Assembly: GCF_017639205.1 (NCBI RefSeq)
Contig: NZ_CP071139.1
Span: forward strand, 7,005,501 to 7,069,500
Direction: 5' to 3'
From: Streptomyces nojiriensis
Lineage (GTDB): Bacteria > Actinomycetota > Actinomycetes > Streptomycetales > Streptomycetaceae
DNA length: 64,000 nucleotides
Below the pieces are notes generated by a model, which searched no databases, was not told the origin of the DNA, and was given only the letters and a program-made list of their open reading frames with translations. Below, piece after piece: positions 28,931 through 36,365 of this stretch (within the stretch, counting starts at the first letter, position 1; each line of letters starts with the position of its first letter). The position numbers and the translations under genes were made by a program.

Positions 28931-28998
28931 GCCGTCCACCCAACGTGACCCGTCCCCGGCAGGCAATTCCTTTCCCCCAGGGCGGAACATGACCCTCT

Positions 28999-29766
28999 CT
29001 ACCGGCTCGCACCGAGCCAGTCCCGTACGGCCTCCACCGAGCCCGTCTCCGGTACGCCCTCCGGGATCGCCGGGCGGCGTACGACGAGGACCGGGATGCC
29101 GGCCTCGCGGGCCGCGGTGAGTTTGGGGGCGGTGGCCGAGCCGCCGCTGTCCTTCGTCACCAGTACGTCGATCCGGTGCCGGGCGATCAGCTCCCGCTCG
29201 TCGTCCAGGGTGAACGGGCCCCGGGCGAGCAGGACTTCCAGGCGCGGGGGTACCGGCGCCGCCGGGGGGTCCACCGAACGCACCAGGAACCAGGTGTCGG
29301 TGAGGTGCGCGAAGGTGTGCAGGCCCATCCGGCCGGTGGTCAGGAACGTGCGGGAGCCGAGCCCGGGCAGCCGGTCGGCCGCCTCTTCCAGGGAGTCCAC
29401 GAAGGTCCAGTCGTCGCCCGGCCGCGCAGTCCAGCCGGGGCGCCGCAGCGCCAGCAGGGGTACCCCCGTGAGCGCCTGGGCCTCGGCCGCGTGGAAGCTC
29501 ATCCGCTCCGCGAAGGGATGGGTGGCGTCGACGACGCGGGTGACGTCGTGCTCGACGATCCAGGCGGCGAGGCCCGCGATCCCGCCGAAGCCGCCGATCC
29601 GGGTCTCGCCCGGCGGGAGCACGGGCGAGGCGACCCGCCCCGCGAGCGAGGTGGTCACCCGGCACGAGGGGTCGGGTGCCAGTGCCTGCGCGAGACGGCG
29701 GGCCTCGGTGGTGCCGCCGAGGATCAGGACGTGGTGGGCGGGGAGGGGGGCCGGTTCAGCAGACAT
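28999..29766 (-). CDS. cobK: Precorrin-6A reductase CobK
   Basis: A 255-residue NADPH-dependent reductase that converts precorrin-6A to dihydro-precorrin-6A. Family motifs are VLILGGTTEARRLA near the N-terminus, RVVDATHPFAERMS (about residues 82-95), and LVTKDSGGSATAPKL (about 200-214). The start overlaps the cobM stop by 11 nt, so it is translated together with cobM and cobL. Confidence 0.95.
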   Translation of the reverse strand: MSAEPAPLPAHHVLILGGTTEARRLAQALAPDPSCRVTTSLAGRVASPVLPPGETRIGGFGGIAGLAAWIVEHDVTRVVDATHPFAERMSFHAAEAQALTGVPLLALRRPGWTARPGDDWTFVDSLEEAADRLPGLGSRTFLTTGRMGLHTFAHLTDTWFLVRSVDPPAAPVPPRLEVLLARGPFTLDDERELIARHRIDVLVTKDSGGSATAPKLTAAREAGIPVLVVRRPAIPEGVPETGSVEAVRDWLGASR

Positions 29767-30505
29767 GCCGGTCGCGCTCGGGCGAGTACAGGTGGCTGTC
29801 GCGGAACTGCTCCGCGCCGAGCGTGCGGCCCACCACGATGACGGCGGTGCGCACCAGCCCGTGCTCCTTCACCTGCGCGGCGATGTCGGCCAGGGTGCCG
29901 CGCAGGATCAGCTCGTCGGGGCGGCTGGCCATCGCCACGACCGCCACCGGGCACTCGGCCCCGTAGTGCGGCAGCAGCTCGTCGACGACCCGGTCCACGT
30001 AGCGGGTGGCCAGGTGCAGCACCAGCAGCGCGCCGCTGCGGCCCAGCGTGGCCAGGTCCTCGCCGGGCGGCATCGGGGTGGCCTGCTGGGCGATCCGGGT
30101 CAGGATCACGGTCTGCCCGACGGTGGGGACGGTCAGCTCCCGCTTGAGGGCGGCGGCGGCCGCGGCGAAGGCCGGGACGCCCGGGACGACCTCGTAGGGG
30201 ATGCCGGCCGCGTCGAGCCGGCGCATCTGCTCCGCGACCGCGCTGAAGATCGAGGGGTCGCCGGAGTGCAGCCGTGCCACGTCCTGGCCCGCGGCGTGGG
30301 CCCGCACGCACTCGGCGACGATCTCGTCCAGGTTGAGCTGCGAGGTGTCGACCAGGCGGGCGTCCGCCGGGCACTCGGCGAGCAGTTCGCGCGGCACGAG
30401 GCTGCCCGCGTACAGGCAGACGGGGGCGGCGGCCAGGGTCCGGGCACCGCGCACCGTGATCAGGTCGGCGGCGCCGGGGCCCGCACCGATGAAGTACACG
30501 GTCAT
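29756..30505 (-). CDS. cobM: Precorrin-4 C11-methyltransferase CobM
   Basis: A 249-residue SAM-dependent methyltransferase that makes precorrin-5. It shows IGAGPGAADLITVRG at the N-terminus, LHSGDPSIFSAVAEQM (about residues 79-94) and VPGVPAFAAAAAALKRELT. The frame is open far upstream, but the ATG at 30505 gives a full-length family member and overlaps the cobL stop by 4 nt. Confidence 0.95.
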   Translation of the reverse strand: MTVYFIGAGPGAADLITVRGARTLAAAPVCLYAGSLVPRELLAECPADARLVDTSQLNLDEIVAECVRAHAAGQDVARLHSGDPSIFSAVAEQMRRLDAAGIPYEVVPGVPAFAAAAAALKRELTVPTVGQTVILTRIAQQATPMPPGEDLATLGRSGALLVLHLATRYVDRVVDELLPHYGAECPVAVVAMASRPDELILRGTLADIAAQVKEHGLVRTAVIVVGRTLGAEQFRDSHLYSPERDRHVC

Positions 30506-31797
30506 GTTCGATCCTTCTCCTCGGTCGATCCGGTCGATCCGGTCGGCCCGGTGGCCGCCCCGTCCGGCTTCGTCACTGACCACTGGGTGACCGGCATCGC
30601 CTGCCGCCAGCCCGTGAAACCGCCGACCGGCACGGCGTGCGCGACGGCGAGCTTCACCAGTTCGCCGCCGTGGCGCCGGTAGCGCTCGGCGAGCACCGCC
30701 TCCGACTCCAGGGTGACGGTGTTGACCACCAGCCGGCCGCCGGGGGCCAGCGCGTCCCAGACCGCGTCCAGCAGGCCGGGCGCGGTCAGCCCGCCGCCGA
30801 TGAACACGGCGTCGGGGGCCGGCAGCCCGGCCAGGGCCTCGGGTGCGGCGCCGATGACCACGCGCAGGCCGGGCACGCCGAGCGCCGCCGCGTTGCGGGT
30901 GATGCGCGCGGCCCGCTCCGGGACGCGCTCCACGGCCACCGCCCGGCACGAGGGGTGCGTACGCATCCACTCGATGCCGATGGAGCCGGAGCCGCCGCCG
31001 ATGTCCCACAGCAGCTCGCCGGGGGCCGGGGCCAGCGCGCACAGGGTCGCGGCCCGGACGTGGCGCTTGGTGAGCTGCCCGTCGTGTTCGTACGCGGTGT
31101 CCGGGAGGCCCGGGGTCGCGCCGAGGCGCGGCGCGTCGTGGTCCGGGTCCCGGCGGCAGTCGAGCGCGACCACGTTCAGGGGGTCTCCGGGCGCGTGGTC
31201 CCAGCCGTCGGCGCGGCCCTCGTACGTGTCCTCGCGCTCGGACCCGAGCTGTTCCAGCACCCGCATCCGGCTCGGGCCGAAGCCCCGCTCCCGCAGCAGG
31301 GCGGCGATCTCACCCGGGGACGCCGCTCCGGCGCTGAGCACCAGCACCCGGCGCCCCTCGTGGAGCGCGGCCGCCAGCCGGGCCACCGGGCGGCCGACCA
31401 CCGTGACCACCTCGGTGTCCTCCACCGGCCAGCCCAGGCGGGCGCAGGCGTAGGAGACCGACGAGGGGTGCGGGTGGACCCGCAGGGACCGCGGCCCGAG
31501 CTCCTCGGCGAGGGCGCGGCCGATCCCGTAGAACATCGGGTCACCGCTGGCCAGCACCGCGATCCGGCGGCCGGCGTGTTCGGCCATCAGCTTCGGCACG
31601 GCGGGCCGCAGCGGGCTCGGCCAGGCCACCCGCTCACCGGCGCACTCGGCGGCCGGCAGCAGGTCCAGCTGGCGCGGCCCGCCGATCAGCACGTCGGCCG
31701 AGGACAGTGCGGAGCGGCCGGCGGCACTGAGCCCGGCCCAGCCGTCCGCGCCGAGGCCGACGACCGTCACGGGCATGGGGGGCGGCGGGGAGCTCAC
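30502..31797 (-). CDS. cobL: Precorrin-6Y C5,15-methyltransferase (decarboxylating) CobL
   Basis: A 431-residue fusion of a CbiE-type methyltransferase (about residues 1-200; VVGLGADGWAGL, LASGDPMFYGIGRAL) with a CbiT-type one (about 225-400; LLWDIGGGSGSIGIEW is the SAM loop). It methylates C5 and C15 and decarboxylates to give precorrin-8X, the CobH substrate. The start is a GTG at 31797 with GAGGA about 9 nt upstream. The ATG at 31776 is an alternative. First gene of the cobL-cobM-cobK operon. I see no riboswitch in its upstream region, unlike cobN. Confidence 0.94.
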   Translation of the reverse strand: MSSPPPPMPVTVVGLGADGWAGLSAAGRSALSSADVLIGGPRQLDLLPAAECAGERVAWPSPLRPAVPKLMAEHAGRRIAVLASGDPMFYGIGRALAEELGPRSLRVHPHPSSVSYACARLGWPVEDTEVVTVVGRPVARLAAALHEGRRVLVLSAGAASPGEIAALLRERGFGPSRMRVLEQLGSEREDTYEGRADGWDHAPGDPLNVVALDCRRDPDHDAPRLGATPGLPDTAYEHDGQLTKRHVRAATLCALAPAPGELLWDIGGGSGSIGIEWMRTHPSCRAVAVERVPERAARITRNAAALGVPGLRVVIGAAPEALAGLPAPDAVFIGGGLTAPGLLDAVWDALAPGGRLVVNTVTLESEAVLAERYRRHGGELVKLAVAHAVPVGGFTGWRQAMPVTQWSVTKPDGAATGPTGSTGSTEEKDRT

Positions 31798-31987
31798 TGC
31801 GCGGTTCCTCGGGGACGGGATGCGGAAAGAGGGCGGACCCGCAGCCTACTGGCCTGCGGATCCGCGGCTCGCGCCGCCCTGGCCCCGGCCCGCCCCGGCC
31901 GGTACCCGCCCCGGCCCGGGCCTGCCGGCACCCGCGGAAGCCGTGCGGGCTACCCTCGGTAACCCACTGCCTCACGAGGGAGCCGCC

Positions 31988-32950
31988 ATGCCGGGCTGGA
32001 ACGCCACGCACATCCCCGACCAGAGCGGCCGCAGCGCCGTCGTCACCGGGGCCAACAGCGGGATCGGCTACGTCACCGCCCGCGAGCTCGCCCGGCGCGG
32101 CGCCTCGGTGGTGCTGGCCTGCCGCAGCGCGGCCCGCGGCCGGGCCGCCGTGATCCGGCTGCGGGCGGAAGTTCCGGGGGCGCGGGCCGAGTTCATGCCG
32201 CTGGACCTCGCCGACCTGGCCTCCGTACGGGAGTTCGCCGCCGGGTACGGACAGCGGCACACCTCGCTGGACCTGCTGATCAACAACGCGGGGGTGATGG
32301 CACTGCCGTACGGGCGGACCGCCGACGGGTTCGAGACGCAGTTCGGGGTCAACCACCTCGGGCACTTCGCCCTGACCGGACTGCTGCTGCCGCGACTGCG
32401 CGCCGCCGCTCCCGGGGCGCGGATCGTCAACGTCTCCAGCGGCTTCCACGTACTGGGGAGGATCGGCCCCGCCGACGCGGACCTCGTCGCCCCGGGCCTC
32501 GCCGACGCGGGCGGCGCGCACGACTACCGGCGCTGGACCGCCTACGGCCGCTCCAAGACCGCCAACCTGCTCTTCACCCACGAACTGTCCCGCCGCTTCA
32601 CGGCCGCCGCCTCCCCGGTCACCGCCGTCGCCGCCCACCCGGGCTACGCCACCAGCAACCTCCACTCCGGAGCGTCGAAGCTGGAGGGCCCCACGTTCGA
32701 CTCGCGGGTGGCCGCGCTCGGCAACGCGGTCCTCGCCCAGCCCACCGCCTCGGGCGCGCTGCCCACCCTCTACGCGGCCACCGCGCCCGGGATCCGGCCG
32801 GACGCGTTCATCGGCCCGCGGTTCGGCTGGCGCGGGGCGCCCGCGCGGTCCTGGCGGGCCCGGTGGACCCTCGACGACAGCGCCGGGGAGCTGCTGTGGG
32901 CGGCCTCCGAGAAGCTCACGGGGGTCTCGTACGCCGCACTGCCGCGCTGA
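31988..32950 (+). CDS. Short-chain dehydrogenase/reductase (SDR)
   Basis: A 320-residue NAD(P)-dependent oxidoreductase. The cofactor motif is VVTGANSGIGYVTA (about residues 18-31), followed by LDLLINNAGVMA. The catalytic serine is in IVNVSSGFHVLG, and YGRSKTANLLF carries the Tyr and Lys (YxxxK). This layout resembles the retinol dehydrogenase/WW-domain oxidoreductase-like group, whose actinobacterial members have unknown substrates. The start ATG has GAGGGA about 7 nt upstream. It is divergent from cobL and not clearly part of that pathway. Confidence 0.88.
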   Translation: MPGWNATHIPDQSGRSAVVTGANSGIGYVTARELARRGASVVLACRSAARGRAAVIRLRAEVPGARAEFMPLDLADLASVREFAAGYGQRHTSLDLLINNAGVMALPYGRTADGFETQFGVNHLGHFALTGLLLPRLRAAAPGARIVNVSSGFHVLGRIGPADADLVAPGLADAGGAHDYRRWTAYGRSKTANLLFTHELSRRFTAAASPVTAVAAHPGYATSNLHSGASKLEGPTFDSRVAALGNAVLAQPTASGALPTLYAATAPGIRPDAFIGPRFGWRGAPARSWRARWTLDDSAGELLWAASEKLTGVSYAALPR

Positions 32951-33186
32951 GCCGCGCCGAGCCGCGCCGAGGGGATCGCGCGGGCGCCGCGCAATGAGTC
33001 CGCCCGCCCCCGGATCGCCTCCGGGCGCCCGGGCGCGGGCCTGCCCCGCGCGCCCCCCGCACAGCAGAATCTGCGGCATGAACGACGACGAGCCGGACAA
33101 CCACCCAGAAACCCGCGGCCGTCACGACCGCATCGACCGGCACGGCCGGGGACCCGTCCGGGGACCGGGCCGGGCCGGGCGGAATC
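32951..33186. other. Intergenic region between convergent genes, no gene seen
   Basis: 236 bp between the SDR stop and the TetR stop. It contains short GCCGCGCCGA direct repeats right after the SDR stop. A short frame at 33078 lacks a ribosome site. Confidence 0.4.
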
Positions 33187-33789
33187 TCAGACGGGCTCGG
33201 GGCGCAGGGAGCGCCAGATGTGGTCGGGGAGGTGGCGGGCGGCCTCGGTGAGGTCGATCTCGTAGGTGCTGGACAGCCAGCGCCGGGCGGCCTCCGCGAG
33301 CGGGCCCATGACCAGCACCTCCACCACGGGTGCCGGCAGCGGGGCGATCTCGCCGCGCTCCATGCGCACCCCCAGCCAGCTCATGATGGGCCCGAACTTC
33401 TCCGCCTTGGCCGCGGCGATCTCCTCGGCATGGGCCACCAGGTAGCCGGAATAGGCGGAGGCGTGCAGGAACAGCGCCACGTCCCGGTGTTCCTGGGTGA
33501 ACGTCAGGTAGGCCGTCACCCACGCGCGCACCCCGGTGCGAGCCGTGCGGCACCGGGTGAGCGCGGCGACCATGGCGTCGCACAGCTCGTCCATGCACCG
33601 GATGTAGAGGGCGGCGGCGAGCCCGTCGAAACTGCCGAAGTGGTGGTAGAGGCTGCCGAGGCTGACCCCGCCGGCCGAGACCACCGCGTTCACGGTGAAG
33701 CCCTGCTGGCCGGACTCGGCGAACACCCGCAGGGCGGTGGTCAGGAGCCGGTCGACGGTGGCCTCGCCCCGCTGCTGCTTAGGAGACAT
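33187..33789 (-). CDS. TetR family transcriptional regulator
   Basis: A 200-residue regulator with an N-terminal TetR helix-turn-helix (about residues 10-56, with FTVNAVVSAGGVSLGSLYHHF). The C-terminal ligand domain contains CMDELCDAMVAAL and LFLHASAYSGYLVAHAEEI. TetR proteins usually repress a neighbouring gene and respond to a small hydrophobic ligand. It converges with the SDR gene and lies 94 nt downstream of the protease gene's stop on the same strand, so no obvious divergent target exists in the window. Confidence 0.85.
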   Translation of the reverse strand: MSPKQQRGEATVDRLLTTALRVFAESGQQGFTVNAVVSAGGVSLGSLYHHFGSFDGLAAALYIRCMDELCDAMVAALTRCRTARTGVRAWVTAYLTFTQEHRDVALFLHASAYSGYLVAHAEEIAAAKAEKFGPIMSWLGVRMERGEIAPLPAPVVEVLVMGPLAEAARRWLSSTYEIDLTEAARHLPDHIWRSLRPEPV

Positions 33790-33883
33790 GGTGCGGTCCC
33801 GTCGGTGTGCGTCCTGATGTCCGAAATCCGTGCCGACGAGCCTAGCAACCCCGGGAATCCCGAGAGCCGGTCGGACGGAGGAC

Positions 33884-34849
33884 TCAGGGTTTGGTGGAGC
33901 GCTCGTACAGGGCGCGGACCGCGTCGCCGAAGCGGACGCTGTACGAGGTCTCCTCGTCCCCGCCCCCGTCGCGGCCGCCGATCACCCCGATCAGGGTGCC
34001 TCGGCCGGTCGTCACCGGGCCGCCGCTGGTGCCGTTGGGCACGTCGGCGCAGTCCAGGCGCACCTGTGTCGGCCCGGCCGGGACGGCGGTGTTGCGGCAC
34101 TCCAGCGGCTGCTCGGCGTAGTTCGGGTACCCCATGAGCCGGGCGGGCGCCGGTAGTTCGCTGCCGAAGTCCATGGTCAGGCCCCCCGTCACGTCCTCCA
34201 GCCGCTGGCCCGGATAGCCCGGCCGGCGCAGCCGGACCAGGGCGATGTCGTGGTCGGGGTCCTGGTCCTGCGTCCAGCGCGGGTCCACGTCGATCCGGGT
34301 CGGCACCCAGATGCCGTACGGGGCCACGCCGTCCCGGTAGCCGGGCGCGAAGGCGAGGTTGGTGCGGAAGCCGCCGCCGTACACGCAGTGCGCGGCGGTG
34401 GCGATCAGGTCGCCCCGCGGGGAGTGGACCACGACGGCCGAGCAGTGGTGGTCGGGGTCGCCGTCGCCGCCGGGCGAGAAGAGCGCGCCCACGGCGGGTT
34501 CGGCCGGGGCGGGCCGGGCTTCCAGGGGATCGGAGGGCTGCCACCCGGCGTACCGCCAGTCCGCCCCGCCGCCGTCGCCGAAGGCCTTGTCGTCCTTCGG
34601 CGGCTCCGTGACCTCCCGCACGATCCCGTCCAGCACCGAGGCGGCCGTCTTGTCGGCGCGTTCGGGGTCCTGCTGGTAGACACCTTGCGCCGGATCGCCG
34701 TCCGCGCGGGTCGCGGCGATGCCGCGCAGCTCCCAGGCGACGTAGCCGACGCCCGCGAGGACCACGGTGCACAGGAGGCCGACGACCATGGAGCCCCGCG
34801 GGGCGGCCCGGCCCCGCTGCCGTTCCCGCTCGTCAACCTTGCCGACCAT
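33884..34849 (-). CDS. Membrane-anchored trypsin-like serine protease
   Basis: A 321-residue protein with a basic N-terminus and one membrane helix (about residues 21-40, MVVGLLCTVVLAGVGYVAW) but no cleavage site, so it should be anchored with the protease domain outside. The catalytic triad is complete: H154 in TAAHCVYGG, D201 in DHDIALVRL, and S275 in NGTSGGPV. Cysteines C136, C155, C251 and C267 could form disulfides. GGAG lies 6 nt before the ATG. It is divergent from the alpha/beta-hydrolase gene that begins the caspase/VMAP locus. Whether it belongs to that system is open. Confidence 0.88.
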   Translation of the reverse strand: MVGKVDERERQRGRAAPRGSMVVGLLCTVVLAGVGYVAWELRGIAATRADGDPAQGVYQQDPERADKTAASVLDGIVREVTEPPKDDKAFGDGGGADWRYAGWQPSDPLEARPAPAEPAVGALFSPGGDGDPDHHCSAVVVHSPRGDLIATAAHCVYGGGFRTNLAFAPGYRDGVAPYGIWVPTRIDVDPRWTQDQDPDHDIALVRLRRPGYPGQRLEDVTGGLTMDFGSELPAPARLMGYPNYAEQPLECRNTAVPAGPTQVRLDCADVPNGTSGGPVTTGRGTLIGVIGGRDGGGDEETSYSVRFGDAVRALYERSTKP

Positions 34850-35075
34850 GTGGTACTCCCGCCCCAGACACTTCAGACTCTTCCTTCGATGGGGGAGCGG
34901 CGGCCCGGGTTCCGGAGGGCGGACGTGTCCGTGCTCACAGCCCCCGCCCCCGGTCCCCCCGCCGGCGGCCCCCGATCCGCCCGCGCACGCCGAACTCGAC
35001 GTTCCATGGCCCCTGTTACCCCCGTCGGGCTATGGTGCCGGGCGGGGGACGACTGCGCGAGGGGGCCGGGCTGCG

Positions 35076-36365
35076 ATGCGTTTTCTCTTTGTCCACGGTA
35101 CGGGGGTGCGGCGCGAGCGGCACGACAGGCTGTTCGCCCAGGTCCGGGAGCGACTGACCGCCAGATTCCCCGGAGCGGCCGTCGACTCCTGCTACTGGGG
35201 CGACCGGTTCGGCGCGACCCTCGGCGCGGGCGGCCGTTCGGTGCCGGGACTGCGCCCCGGGCCGCAGGGCGCCCCCGACCCCGTGGACGCGGAGACGGCC
35301 GAGTGGGCGCTGCTGCTCGCCGACCCGCTGTGCGAGCTGCGGGTCCTGGCCGAGGCGGGCTGGGCGGGCCCCGGCGACCGGGGCGACGCCGACGGCGAGG
35401 ACGCCGGGTACGACGAGGACGCCGGGTACGGCGACGCGTTCGCGATGCCCGGCGTACGGGCCGCCGGAGACCGGGTGCTCGCGCTGCTCGAAGGCTTACC
35501 GCCCGCCCCGCCACCGACCGGGGACGAGCTCGGCGCCCTGCTGCACGGCACCGGCCTCGCCGCGGGCTTCGCCGCAGCCCTGGACACCGCCGCCGGCTCC
35601 GCCGAAGCGGCCCGGGCCGCGGCCCGCGCCGCCGACGAGCCCCAGGCCCGCGAGCTGGCCACCGCCCTCGCCCGGGCCGTGACCGCCGCCGCCCTCGCCG
35701 CCGCCACCGACGAGGCCGACTGCACCGGCGCCGAACGCGACCGCCTCGTCGAACTGCTCACCACCCGCCTCGGCGGCGACGGCCGGGTCCCCGGCGCCCG
35801 CGTGGCCGCCGTCCTCGGCCGGCTCGCCCTGCGGGTCACCACCCAGCCCCTCCTCGACGCCCGGCGCGGCTCCCTCACCGCCGGCGCCACCCCCGTGCTC
35901 GGCGACATCCTGCGCTACCAGTCCCGGGGCCACGAGCTGCGGGACTTCCTGCACGCCCGGATCACCGCCGACCCGGGGCCGACCGTACTGATCGGCCACA
36001 GTCTCGGCGGGATCGCCCTGGTGGACCTCCTCACCCTCGCCGCCGCCCGGGGCGAGGCCGTCCCCGGGGCCGAGCTGCTGGTCACCGTCGGCTCCCAGGC
36101 CCCGTTCCTCTACGAACTGGGCGCACTCACCGCACTCGAACCCGGCGCGAAACTCCCGTACGGCTTCCCGCGCTGGCTCAACGTCTACGACCGGCACGAC
36201 GTGCTCTCCTACCTCGCCGCACCCGTCTTCCCCGGCGACGCGCGCGTCAGCGACCACGAGGTCCGCAGCCGCCAGCCCTTCCCGGCCTGCCACAGCGCCT
36301 ACTGGAAACAGGACTCCCTCTACGAGCGGATCGAACAGGCGGTGACCGAGGCGGAGATCGGGTGA
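35076..36365 (+). CDS. Alpha/beta-hydrolase, first gene of the caspase-VMAP conflict locus
   Basis: A 429-residue cytoplasmic hydrolase. It begins MRFLFVHGTGVRRERH and has the nucleophile elbow TVLIGHSLGGIAL with Ser309. Downstream NVYDRHDVLSYLA and CHSAYWKQDSLY look like the acid- and histidine-containing loops. An alanine-rich helical insertion separates the N-terminal strand from the elbow. Lipase or esterase activity is plausible and the substrate is unknown. A likely -10 is TATGGT at 35031-35036, and GAGGGGG lies 10 nt before the ATG. The stop overlaps the caspase gene start by 4 nt. Codon 141 (35496-35498) is TTA, so translation may depend on bldA. I infer an effector or regulatory role in the operon. 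Confidence 0.8.
   Translation: MRFLFVHGTGVRRERHDRLFAQVRERLTARFPGAAVDSCYWGDRFGATLGAGGRSVPGLRPGPQGAPDPVDAETAEWALLLADPLCELRVLAEAGWAGPGDRGDADGEDAGYDEDAGYGDAFAMPGVRAAGDRVLALLEGLPPAPPPTGDELGALLHGTGLAAGFAAALDTAAGSAEAARAAARAADEPQARELATALARAVTAAALAAATDEADCTGAERDRLVELLTTRLGGDGRVPGARVAAVLGRLALRVTTQPLLDARRGSLTAGATPVLGDILRYQSRGHELRDFLHARITADPGPTVLIGHSLGGIALVDLLTLAAARGEAVPGAELLVTVGSQAPFLYELGALTALEPGAKLPYGFPRWLNVYDRHDVLSYLAAPVFPGDARVSDHEVRSRQPFPACHSAYWKQDSLYERIEQAVTEAEIG

Noticed and set aside
31798-31987. Possible second cobalamin riboswitch upstream of cobL
   Set aside because: I looked for the B12 box on the minus strand and found none.
32994-33251. Open frame of 85 codons between the SDR and TetR genes
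   Set aside because: It overlaps the TetR gene antisense, has no ribosome site and is low-complexity.
34250-36361. Upstream extension of the caspase frame
   Set aside because: The frame is open by chance through the hydrolase gene; the overlapping GTG at 36362 gives a normal caspase N-terminus.
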